Source: Vibrio fortis (lineage in GTDB: Bacteria; Pseudomonadota; Gammaproteobacteria; Enterobacterales; Vibrionaceae). Taken from it: a DNA stretch of 64,000 nucleotides. A program made the translations under genes and the position numbers. The notes beneath the pieces were generated by a model. That model did no database searches. It saw only the letters and a list, made by a program, of their open reading frames with translations, and was not told the origin of the DNA. The DNA lies in NCBI RefSeq assembly GCF_000695685.1, contig NZ_JFFR01000025.1:372001-436000 (forward strand), given 5' to 3'. Below are positions 46,001 through 52,874 of this stretch, piece by piece; the first letter of the stretch is position 1; each line of letters starts with the position of its first letter.

Positions 46001-46345
46001 AAATTGATCAATTGGTCTTTGACTGATCCCGTTACACGAGTCGTGATCCCAATTGGTGTCGCGTATGGGACCGATGTTGAAAAGGTTGAATCACTGCTTT
46101 ACCAAATCGCGCGTGAAAATCCACTGGTTCTTGAAGAGCCATCTCCATACGTGGTGTTCCTTGCTTTTGGTGCCAGCAGCTTAGACTTTGAATTGCGTGT
46201 ACACATTACAGCGATTGAACACCGTTTGAGTACAATTCACCTGATTAACAAGAACATTGATAAGCTATTTAGGGAAAACAACATCGAGATTGCGTTCCCA
46301 CAAATGGATATTCATGTTCGTGACTGGCCAAATAAGCCAAGTTAA
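43070..46345 (+). CDS. Large MscS-superfamily mechanosensitive channel (MscK/MscM type)
   Basis: A 1091-residue inner-membrane channel. Signal peptide (about 1-32), a coiled-coil periplasmic domain (about 35-460), some eleven membrane helices from about residue 475 and a C-terminal MscS module. The pore-helix region GLGFGLQEIFANFISG is near residue 905 and the cytosolic beta/alpha vestibule extends to the end. Opens on membrane tension to release osmolytes; MscK-type channels may also be gated by ions. The start is the GTG at 43070 (GGGAGAAAG upstream); the overlapping ATG at 43068 is out of frame. An inverted repeat follows the stop. Confidence 0.88.
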   Translation: MFNWRLSRPLNLLMLWILTLFITMTSVNVLAQALPELDYIESEITKLSAENPKNEVLIGQYETLKARVASLDEKRNKRDEYLKAITQFPVQRERLMKSIDSVESLDIFKTDQLVKFSDLSQSIASLQAALVEWRTSFQTKSEQAKQLGTARTELPRSLAQLDRQIEKANLAKSDKGEVIDQWLELSNLTSLKLDREVLAAELQSLDERTEIVRLERQLLDRKIKLATPLVIDLQERLTQVEQASVRELIDQTNKLRDQRDSLTLPEQQRLDRLTTFAEELEQVLVEIDQARITVHEVDSERRSLTSELRLIKDNLNWLRDSTAFGDSIRAQLQRLPTVVDSSEIPNSIANAHIRKYEIGQTLDDFAVSKSVSEIQQSTEPVDEASQLTQLVLKQLTDSYDKLIVALSKLQTSKSQYVLEVNGARTFLQQQQLWSRSNVPLWQHLTSFEHEVWFGDQRPFIERFQQLTKEQLITVGSLVAFYTATLFVLYIRFSKRAISRRLEYQKIFGHPLKDKFRFTLILSLMASLRAIALPLWFGMTAYIVHWLWPISSSEEIKTITFAAMTGLFVVEVIFSLSSPKGVLDLHLSWPSYICEYLHAGAKRVRWPLILLLVAIYAAELAAGSKEAEISRVLFLALIGSMLAVYSSLLKKQHLPSTFPSPFNQGVSLFVIRAVVLGSFVGILAMAIVGLYVASWVLLIYQQLTIFVILGGLFIYQLAERFLKLEHRQLTYQRLLERREELIAQQQEQADEPPELAELRESMPDVEERALDSEQVSEQSITLLRGLSLIGLVIALLTLWSSALEMTSQLNNVVVWQVSETTEAGARLVDITIQSLIYAVITLLVTMVGVRNLPGVLELLILRRLDLAPGSGYAITTLLRYLILVGGVLTVFAMLGFQWSRLQWLVAAFGVGLGFGLQEIFANFISGLILLFERPIRIGDIVTINELSGTVSKIQTRATTIIDWDNKEIVVPNKVFITEKLINWSLTDPVTRVVIPIGVAYGTDVEKVESLLYQIARENPLVLEEPSPYVVFLAFGASSLDFELRVHITAIEHRLSTIHLINKNIDKLFRENNIEIAFPQMDIHVRDWPNKPS

Positions 46346-46370
46346 TCTGACTGTGTTTTCAAGATGAAGG

Positions 46371-46398
46371 TTGCCGCTTCGAATGAGGCGGCAATTTT
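46371..46398 (+). terminator. Probable terminator of the mechanosensitive channel gene
   Basis: TTGCCGC (46371-46377) pairs with GCGGCAA (46388-46394), then a TTTTA run. Confidence 0.65.
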
Positions 46399-46438
46399 AC
46401 TTACTGCCCAACGTTTATGAAAGGAGTCTATCAAGTCC

Positions 46439-47035
46439 ATGTTTGAACCCGTTGAGATAGAATTAGATGAGCTCAAAATCGCTGCTTATGTGCCGATCAA
46501 TCAGTTCTCGGAAGGTGTTAATTACTTGTCGGAATTGGAGCTATCTGAGTCGATACTGACAAGCAAAAAGTTGGACGCGCTATTGGTGTCTTCGAATGTT
46601 CTAAACCAAACAAAGCAGCTGATTACCTCATGTCAGCATTCCGATACTTTGCTGTTGGTATTTGATAACCCGTCAAATGATATGAGTGCTGTATCTCGAG
46701 TTATCGAGAACTTAATGGCAAAGCTGCTATCACATGAAATGCCGAATAATCTCGATATTGTAGACCTACGAAACTTGTCAGAAAGCAGTGACTTTCTGTT
46801 TGCTTTTGATAACCACAGTGCAGCACGCGACTTTCTCGACGCCCAAAACTTAGGAAAAGTGGTTGGCGGTGTTCACCTCGCTCATAAAGTGACTGAACTA
46901 TCGCAATACGAGATTGCGACCAATCAGCTTTTAGATAGATTTCCTGACACTGCATATTTGTGTGCCAGCATTTACAATGATGGTGTCGGTGAGTCTACAA
47001 CGGTAATAGGTATTAAATCAGCACCGTCTAGATAG
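46439..47035 (+). CDS. Hypothetical 198-residue protein
   Basis: Cytosolic protein without membrane segments or signal peptide, mixed alpha/beta in pattern (LDALLVSSNVLNQTKQLI, DTLLLVFDNPSND, AYLCASIYNDGVGESTTVIG). AAGGAGTC lies about 14 bases before the ATG. I do not recognise the family. Its neighbours, a mechanosensitive channel and an acetyltransferase, give no hint of role. Confidence 0.6.
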   Translation: MFEPVEIELDELKIAAYVPINQFSEGVNYLSELELSESILTSKKLDALLVSSNVLNQTKQLITSCQHSDTLLLVFDNPSNDMSAVSRVIENLMAKLLSHEMPNNLDIVDLRNLSESSDFLFAFDNHSAARDFLDAQNLGKVVGGVHLAHKVTELSQYEIATNQLLDRFPDTAYLCASIYNDGVGESTTVIGIKSAPSR

Positions 47036-47149
47036 TGATCAGTTGAGTCTGTTCGCGAGAAAAAATATCGCATATTCAATTCATTAGATTGCTGTAGCCA
47101 TGCAACTGATGTACAACAAGTCTCTTGATAATAATAAGAGAGTAATTGC

Positions 47150-47650
47150 ATGAGCTTAGTAGTTAGACAAGTCGCCGTTGAAGATGCGCAAGGCATTACT
47201 GAAGTACTTAATCCGATTATTGAAGAAGGTTTGTATACCATTCTTGATACCACTTTTTCTGTAGAGGAAGAGAAGGGCTTTATCGCGAACTTCCCAAAGC
47301 AAGGCGTGTTTACTGTTGCGGTTGATGAAGAGCAAAACAAAGTCATCGCCTTTCAAAACATCGAACCTTTCGCTTCATACACCAAAGCATTTGACCATGT
47401 GGGGATTATCGGTACCTTTGTTGATGGCGAAAGCCGTGGTAAAGGCGTATCCAAGCAGTTGTTCCAATCAACTTTTGAAGTGGCAAAACAGAAAGGCTAT
47501 GAAAAGCTGTTTGCCTATGTTCGTGCCGACAACGAGCGCGCACTAGCTGCTTATGTGCGCCAAGGCTTTGAAGTGGTAGGCACTGCCAAAAAGCACGCTA
47601 AAGTAGGTGGTGTTTATATTGATGAAGTCTTGATCGAGAAATTCTTGTAA
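47150..47650 (+). CDS. GNAT-family N-acetyltransferase
   Basis: A 166-residue acetyltransferase. The acetyl-CoA-binding motif is VDGESRGKGVSKQLF near residues 90-104 (R/Q-x-x-G-x-G/A), and the C-terminal part has the usual ADNERALAAYVRQGFEVVG block. Transfers an acetyl group from acetyl-CoA to an amine of an unknown small molecule or protein. Confidence 0.85.
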   Translation: MSLVVRQVAVEDAQGITEVLNPIIEEGLYTILDTTFSVEEEKGFIANFPKQGVFTVAVDEEQNKVIAFQNIEPFASYTKAFDHVGIIGTFVDGESRGKGVSKQLFQSTFEVAKQKGYEKLFAYVRADNERALAAYVRQGFEVVGTAKKHAKVGGVYIDEVLIEKFL

Positions 47651-47704
47651 GCCCCTCCGCCGCAAATAACCACAACTGAACCATTTCAAGGAAAAGAAAG
47701 TTAT

Positions 47705-48505
47705 ATGAATCTAGATATTTACCAAGTCGATGCGTTCACGTCGGCACCTTTCAAGGGCAACCCTGCTGGTGTTTGTATTACCGAGCAGCCATTGAGTGAA
47801 GACTTGATGTTTGCTATCGCACAAGAGATGGCGGTATCAGAAACGGCGTTTCTTACATTGCATGATATGAATCTGCGCTGGTTTACGCCTGAGATTGAAG
47901 TGAAGTTGTGCGGTCACGGCACTCTCGCGATGACTCATGTTTTAGTTGAACGTGGAGATTTGCGTGTAGGAGAGCAGGTCACCTTTGACACATTATCTGG
48001 TCCATTAACAGCAGCTGTTCTTGAAGACGGTATTGAGTTGGATTTCCCTCAAACTGAGCTTCATCTCGATCTAGAGCTCAATGAGCCGTTAATCACAGCG
48101 TTAGGGATTGATGCCCAAAATATTGTGGCCTATGGTGGATTTGATTCGAAGGTCTTTGTCCAGCTTAAAAGTGAGAGGGCGGTACACGAGCTAACCCCCA
48201 ATTTTGATGCAATGAAGCGACTTCAAGGGCGAGGAGTTGTGATAACAGCGTTGTCAGTTGAAGAGAACTTAGATTTTATCTCGCGTTACTTTGCTCCTTG
48301 GGTTGGGGTAAACGAAGACCCAGTAACGGGTTCTGCGCACTGTGCCTTAGGACAGTTTTGGAGTGAGAAGTTGGGTAAAAACATGCTGAGGGCATATCAA
48401 GCATCCAAGCGGGGCGGCGATGTTCATGTAGAAGTGCTACCTAATCATCGTATTAAGCTCAAAGGGAGCGCGAAGACGGTGATCAAGGGCGTAATGAGCG
48501 TTTAA
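47705..48505 (+). CDS. PhzF-family isomerase/epimerase-like protein
   Basis: A 266-residue PhzF-fold protein. The catalytic Glu of PhzF is matched by Glu46 in MAVSETAFL, with the GNPAGVC and LCGHGTLA blocks and a C-terminal DPVTGSAHCALG near residue 207, as in PhzF. The fold is that of diaminopimelate epimerase. Only some members make phenazines; here no other phenazine gene is present, so the substrate is unknown. AAGGAAAAG precedes the ATG. Confidence 0.87.
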   Translation: MNLDIYQVDAFTSAPFKGNPAGVCITEQPLSEDLMFAIAQEMAVSETAFLTLHDMNLRWFTPEIEVKLCGHGTLAMTHVLVERGDLRVGEQVTFDTLSGPLTAAVLEDGIELDFPQTELHLDLELNEPLITALGIDAQNIVAYGGFDSKVFVQLKSERAVHELTPNFDAMKRLQGRGVVITALSVEENLDFISRYFAPWVGVNEDPVTGSAHCALGQFWSEKLGKNMLRAYQASKRGGDVHVEVLPNHRIKLKGSAKTVIKGVMSV

Positions 48506-48782
48506 CCATTATCGCGTTAATGCTATGAATCCTTACTAAAAATGGTGATAAGTCGCGAGATTATGCTTATTGCCAGACGCTAGACTAGGTTTTAATCGAC
48601 GGTTTCTTGAAAATCGTATAGAGATTGGCCTTTTCTTATGAGAGGCGCATTAAAAAGGTGGACTTTACAAAGCGGTTGTACCATCCTGCGTCTCCAATTT
48701 CATTCAACCTAAGCAATGAGACGAAGTGTCTGCTGAAACGTTAATCAGCCTCCCGTATCTCATTAATAGTAAGGAGTTCAAC

Positions 48783-49661
48783 TTGAACCTATTTGTAAGA
48801 GATCTTACCGTTATCGATTCTTCATACATCTGTGAACACAGAGGGGTCGTGGGAGATAGTTGGATTTTAGATGTCATCATGTCTGGCGAGCTCAACGAAA
48901 TGAGCATGGTGCTAGATTTCAGCAGGGTAAAGAAACAGATCAAACACCTTGTTGATGAGTATGTTGACCATCGCTTACTGGTGCCAATGAAAAACTCAGC
49001 CATCATCCACAACGCAACCAAGCCAGGCTACTCTACGCTTGACGTAATGCGTGGTGATAAGAGTATCCATCTACAATGCCCAGATGAAGCATATTGCCTG
49101 ATTGATGCTGAAGCGATCACCATCGAAAGTATTACAGCGCACGTTTATGACATTCTACGCGACAACCTACCGAGTAATGTTTCTGGTCTAGAAATTACCC
49201 TGCGCCACGAGAAGATTGACGGTGCGTTTTATCACTACACACACGGCCTCAAGAAGCATGATGGCAACTGTCAGCGTATTGCTCATGGCCACCGTTCACC
49301 AGTTGAAATCCTTGTCGATGGTAATAGAGATGCAGAGCGAGAAGAGGCATTCGCTAAGCGCTGGGAAGACATTTACTTAGGTTCGAAAGAAGATGTTACA
49401 ACGCTAGACACGCTTAACTTGAGTGAACATGCGAAAGCAGTGACAGATGAAAGCCACTATGCCTTCCGTTACACTGCCCCACAAGGTGAGTTCGAATTAG
49501 CTATTGCCAAGAGTGAGACTGAAATCCTACCTACGGACACAACGGTTGAGTTATTGGCGGGCTATATTGCTGATCAAGTAAAACCAAGTCTCAACGAAGG
49601 TCAGTCTCTTCAGATTGTCGCTTACGAAGGTGTGGGCAAAGGTGCAATGGCGTCTCGCTAA
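48783..49661 (+). CDS. QueD-like (6-pyruvoyl-tetrahydropterin synthase family) double-domain protein, TTG start
   Basis: A 292-residue protein with two PTPS/QueD-like halves. The first half holds MVLDFSRVKKQI…DHRLLVP (the DF…DH block). The second half, near residue 178, has CQRIAHGHRSP with the Cys and His-Gly-His of the zinc/catalytic site. QueD makes 6-carboxytetrahydropterin on the route to queuosine and 7-deazaguanines. The start is best placed at TTG 48783, where AAGGAG lies six bases ahead (48771-48776) and the protein begins MNLFVRDLTVIDSS. A longer reading from 48726 would lack a site. Whether it makes the same product as QueD is uncertain. Confidence 0.78.
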   Translation: MNLFVRDLTVIDSSYICEHRGVVGDSWILDVIMSGELNEMSMVLDFSRVKKQIKHLVDEYVDHRLLVPMKNSAIIHNATKPGYSTLDVMRGDKSIHLQCPDEAYCLIDAEAITIESITAHVYDILRDNLPSNVSGLEITLRHEKIDGAFYHYTHGLKKHDGNCQRIAHGHRSPVEILVDGNRDAEREEAFAKRWEDIYLGSKEDVTTLDTLNLSEHAKAVTDESHYAFRYTAPQGEFELAIAKSETEILPTDTTVELLAGYIADQVKPSLNEGQSLQIVAYEGVGKGAMASR

Positions 49662-49681
49662 TCTAACCCCAAAAATCATTC

Positions 49682-49723
49682 ATGCACTGGTAATGCAAAC
49701 GCAAGTTACCAGTGCATTTTTGT
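49682..49723 (+). terminator. Terminator after the QueD-like gene
   Basis: ATGCACTGGTAA / TTACCAGTGCAT, a 12-base perfect stem, followed by TTTTTGTTTT. Confidence 0.9.
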
Positions 49724-49732
49724 TTTCAGCTC

Positions 49733-49925
49733 CTACTTAATTGGCTGTTTCAATTTAGCCACTTGCTGCGGCCAAGGGTCTTCAAAATTCGCCCCGTTTT
49801 TCCACTGCACCAATTCATAATCACTTAAAAAGCACGTCTCTAGTGCGGCTATAAAGCTGTCTATCTTCTCTTGAAGTATCTTTCTATGTTCGAGTGTTCG
49901 AGTGTTCGTGGGAACGTGAGGTATT
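49733..49925 (-). pseudogene. Possible C-terminal remnant of an unknown protein
   Basis: The minus strand is open from an in-frame stop near 49922 to a TAG at 49733-49735, with protein-like composition and no start codon. It reads EHRKILQEKIDSFIAALE, CFLSDYELVQWKNGANFED, PWPQQVAKLKQPIK. It looks like the preserved tail of a lost gene at the left edge of the AT-rich accessory region. The upstream side has a tandem 8-base repeat, CGAGTGTT, around 49890-49906. The family is not recognised, so it may be chance. Confidence 0.35.
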
Positions 49926-50053
49926 TAGGTGGACCATCGCAATTTTAATAAGTTTATCTAGAAAATGCTCGAACAGTATTGAACGCAGGACGCGACTGTG
50001 TAGTGTATTTGACAAATAGAAGAGGTCATTCAATCTACTTTAAGGAAAATACG

Positions 50054-50377
50054 ATGCCGAAAATAGCTGATACACCAAAACCTCCTTATTACGCAGTTAT
50101 CTTCACCTCTACCCGAACCGACGGTGATAACGGGTATGGAGAGATGGCAAATAGGATGCTGGAGTTGGCAGAGTCACATGACGGATTCTTGGGTGTTGAA
50201 TCTGCTCGTGAAGAAGTCGGAATCACTGTGTCCTATTGGCAAGATTTAGCTTCTATCAAAAAGTGGAAGCAAAACTCGGAACATATGGAAGCTCAGGGTT
50301 TAGGTCGAAAGTTATGGTATGAGTCGTTTAAGGTGCGTATTGCGTTAGTAGAACGTGACTATGAGTTTGACTTATAG
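50054..50377 (+). CDS. Antibiotic biosynthesis monooxygenase-domain protein
   Basis: A 107-residue ABM-fold (dimeric alpha-beta barrel) protein. Pattern YYAVIFTSTRTDGD…MLELAESHDGFLGVESAREEVGITVSYWQD (given in part) is typical. ABM proteins act as small monooxygenases or quinone-handling enzymes. ATG at 50054 with TAAGGAAAA upstream is chosen over a frame beginning at 49979. First gene of the accessory region. Confidence 0.85.
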   Translation: MPKIADTPKPPYYAVIFTSTRTDGDNGYGEMANRMLELAESHDGFLGVESAREEVGITVSYWQDLASIKKWKQNSEHMEAQGLGRKLWYESFKVRIALVERDYEFDL

Positions 50378-50428
50378 TGTATTTCCTTGGCAGCTAAATC
50401 TAGACTCAATACAGGGAAATAATCTGAT

Positions 50429-50794
50429 ATGGAAAATCTTAACGCTGTAGAAATCAAATCATTCGTCCCAGCGAAGGACTTTGAACTGTCGAAACGCTTT
50501 TACCAGCGTCTGGGATTCGAGATGGCCTCGGAGTTTGACGGTATCGCTTACTTTAAACTTGGTTCATGTGCATTTCTGCTTCAAGACTTCTACGAGCCTG
50601 CCCATTGCAACAACTCAATGATGCACTTGCTGGTGGAAGATGCGAATAGTTGGTACCAGCGCGTATTGAAACTCAATATCGCCGAAGAGTTTGGTGTCAA
50701 AGTTACCGAGTTGGTTGATCAGCCATGGGGAATGCTAGATTTCTGTATCATCGATCCAAGCGGCGTGTTGTGGCGCATTGGTGAGAATAGGTAA
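50429..50794 (+). CDS. VOC-superfamily (glyoxalase/bleomycin resistance-like) protein
   Basis: A 121-residue VOC-fold protein of the glyoxalase/bleomycin-resistance group (FVPAKDFELSKRFYQRLGF, then LVEDANSW, then DPSGVLWRIGEN). Role unknown: possible metal-dependent lyase or ligand binder. The last 125 or so bases are repeated at 52746-52874 as part of a tandem duplication, where only the C-terminal fragment survives. Confidence 0.82.
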   Translation: MENLNAVEIKSFVPAKDFELSKRFYQRLGFEMASEFDGIAYFKLGSCAFLLQDFYEPAHCNNSMMHLLVEDANSWYQRVLKLNIAEEFGVKVTELVDQPWGMLDFCIIDPSGVLWRIGENR

Positions 50795-52625
50795 GGTGAT
50801 TAAAAAATAATAAGTACACCTCTTCAAAATTCCTCCAACTTTCTGAATCTATTCCTATCTTTCAATATCAATTTATTGCGCTTGATGGCTTGTAACAACG
50901 AACCCTTTAACATCGAGCGCAGCAAGCTGCTAAATCGTTTCTATGTAGGTTGTTCTAAACCTATGAAGCATAGATACATAATCGTACATTAAGTTACTGT
51001 AAATTAGAGTCAAAATTCGTATGGTTTCTTGTGGGAACGAGATGAAAAAATCTGAGCGATTGTGATCAGTGGTAATACAAGGAATGACATGAAAACTACA
51101 CTACTTCATTTGGGTATTATTTTATTTAGTTTAATATCTAATGCTAGTTTTGCTGCTGATATCTTGCCAATCGAAAAGATATGTAGTTCTGAAATTGTTG
51201 AGCAGCTGGAAGAGCCTGTAACCAAAGATAAAAATCTATTCTTTTATTACATTAGTTTAATGGAAGGAAGCTGTTCCCCCCACGTAGACCAAAAGAAAAT
51301 TGATTCAGATAAAATAATTAGGTATTTCGCTCGTCTTGGGGAGTCACAAGCGCAGTATCTCTTAGACAAAGATATGAACAAACTGCTAGCTAAGGCGAGA
51401 GATGGTGATCTATCCGCACAAATTAACGTTGTGATTAGAAACACCGAATATTTGAGTGTTGCTCAAGCTAATACAGCTGAAATAACAATCGCTATCCCTG
51501 ATGAAGAGTTTCAAAAGTACTTGTCGACTATGTTTGAGTTGGCAGATAAAGGAGATGCTCGAGCTATCCTTCCCACTATTATATACATGATTGATGCTGC
51601 TAATTCTCCCTTGGACGTGCATAGAAGATACAGCGTTGCACATGACCTAGTTGCTCGCTTTGGTGAGTTCAATATGTTGTATGCAACTGTGCTTAATATG
51701 TGGGAAATCTATAACTATGATTTTGAGATTTGTGTTTCAAAAGACGAGAATAAACTACTCGAAAGACAAAATATGTCAGTGTTATGTAGTATGGCTTTTA
51801 ACAAGGCACTATATGAAGAACTTTCGGCGATGACCGTTGAAGAAAGGTTAATACACTATAGAGACTACATTGCAAAAATTAAGCTCGCTGATGAAGATGT
51901 TGAATCCTACGATACCGCTATAGCATGGTTAGAAGAAATAAAAACTGTAGCTGTATACTCTTTGCTTGATGTACCTTACTCAAGGACATTAGTTCCATAT
52001 ATGCGGTATAAGCCAGGTGGTAAGTATAGACATGAAGCACTGCTCGCTCAATATTGGTTTACAAGTGATGATCATATAAAAGATGATGATGAGTATTACT
52101 TTCGATGGTTGCTTATCCTTTCTAGCCATATATATGAAATAAGTGAATCCACCTCGTTAAAAACAAAAATCCATTTCTCTGATACTATTCCATACATTAA
52201 TAGTGCTTATATATATAACATTGCAATGCTTGGTGAGCCCGATAAAGCTGAGGAACTGTATCTAAAAGAGTTATTTGAGAATGGTGATATTGATTCTTTA
52301 CGGAATCTAATTTCAATCTATGGACTAAGGAAAAAGGATCCTGTTAAGTTAAAAGCAACGATAGATATTTACTCTGAATATAGACCTGAACTTGCGAAGT
52401 ACCTACTGAATGGATATAGTCATCATTTTAAAAATGATCTTCCAGAATTTGAATCAAAGGTTAGAGAACATAAAAACTGGGTTAAAGAAAATATTCCCCA
52501 CGATGCTGAGACCACACATTTCTTCCTCACATGGAACGATACAGTGAAACCACATATAGTTAGCCAACTTGATAAATTGATCGCCGAGGAAGGCAGTAAG
52601 CCATAAGATTGGCTCACATAAAATT
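50667..52625 (+). repeat. Tandem duplication copy A (period 2080 bases)
   Basis: Starts inside the VOC gene and runs through the long leader and the 505-residue protein gene. It aligns with 52747-54705 at a constant offset of 2080 bases, with no net insertion or deletion. The leader (50795-51088) differs from copy B at only a few bases, whereas the coding part differs at many sites. About 120 bases of unrelated sequence separate the copies. Confidence 0.9.
51089..52606 (+). CDS. Secreted 505-residue protein of unknown family, paralogue A
   Basis: Signal peptide MKTTLLHLGIILFSLISNAS…A (cleaved near residue 22), then a largely alpha-helical mature protein of about 480 residues. It has repeated A/G-D patterns (LAKARDGDLSAQ, LADKGDARAILP, ELFENGDIDSLRNL) reminiscent of Sel1-like helical repeats. 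No enzyme motif seen. The ATG at 51089 has AAGGA five bases ahead; an in-frame GTG 27 bases earlier is rejected. It has a tandem paralogue at 53169-54686 of exactly the same length, roughly three-quarters identical by eye. AT-rich and probably horizontally acquired. Location is periplasmic or secreted. Confidence 0.7.
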   Translation: MKTTLLHLGIILFSLISNASFAADILPIEKICSSEIVEQLEEPVTKDKNLFFYYISLMEGSCSPHVDQKKIDSDKIIRYFARLGESQAQYLLDKDMNKLLAKARDGDLSAQINVVIRNTEYLSVAQANTAEITIAIPDEEFQKYLSTMFELADKGDARAILPTIIYMIDAANSPLDVHRRYSVAHDLVARFGEFNMLYATVLNMWEIYNYDFEICVSKDENKLLERQNMSVLCSMAFNKALYEELSAMTVEERLIHYRDYIAKIKLADEDVESYDTAIAWLEEIKTVAVYSLLDVPYSRTLVPYMRYKPGGKYRHEALLAQYWFTSDDHIKDDDEYYFRWLLILSSHIYEISESTSLKTKIHFSDTIPYINSAYIYNIAMLGEPDKAEELYLKELFENGDIDSLRNLISIYGLRKKDPVKLKATIDIYSEYRPELAKYLLNGYSHHFKNDLPEFESKVREHKNWVKENIPHDAETTHFFLTWNDTVKPHIVSQLDKLIAEEGSKP

Positions 52626-52745
52626 AGCTTGTTGTATCGTTTAGTTTCGAATTACATAGAGTAGCATTTTAGCTGTGCATTGATTCTAGTATTTGTGCCG
52701 CACTAGCATCAATAATATCCCTGCTAGTTTTGTTATTAGTACATG

Positions 52746-52874
52746 GTGAACCTGAATGTTGTCGAAGAGTTTGGTGTCAAAGTTACCGAGCTAGTTGGTC
52801 AGCCTTGGGGAATGCTAGATTTTTGTATCATCGATCCAAGCGGCGTGTTGTGGCGCATTGGTGAGAATAGGTAA
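52746..52874 (+). pseudogene. Duplicated C-terminal fragment of the VOC gene
   Basis: Encodes about 42 residues almost identical to the end of the VOC protein at 50429-50794 (VEEFGVKVTELVG, then PWGMLDFC, then DPSGVLWRIGENR) in the same frame, ending at the same TAA. Several silent or conservative base differences separate the copies. It marks the left edge of duplication copy B and has no domain of its own. Confidence 0.85.

Noticed and set aside
50795..51088. Possible promoter-embedded small ORF or riboswitch in the conserved leader
   Set aside because: No aptamer-like pattern or credible frame was found; high conservation between copies is explained by the duplication.
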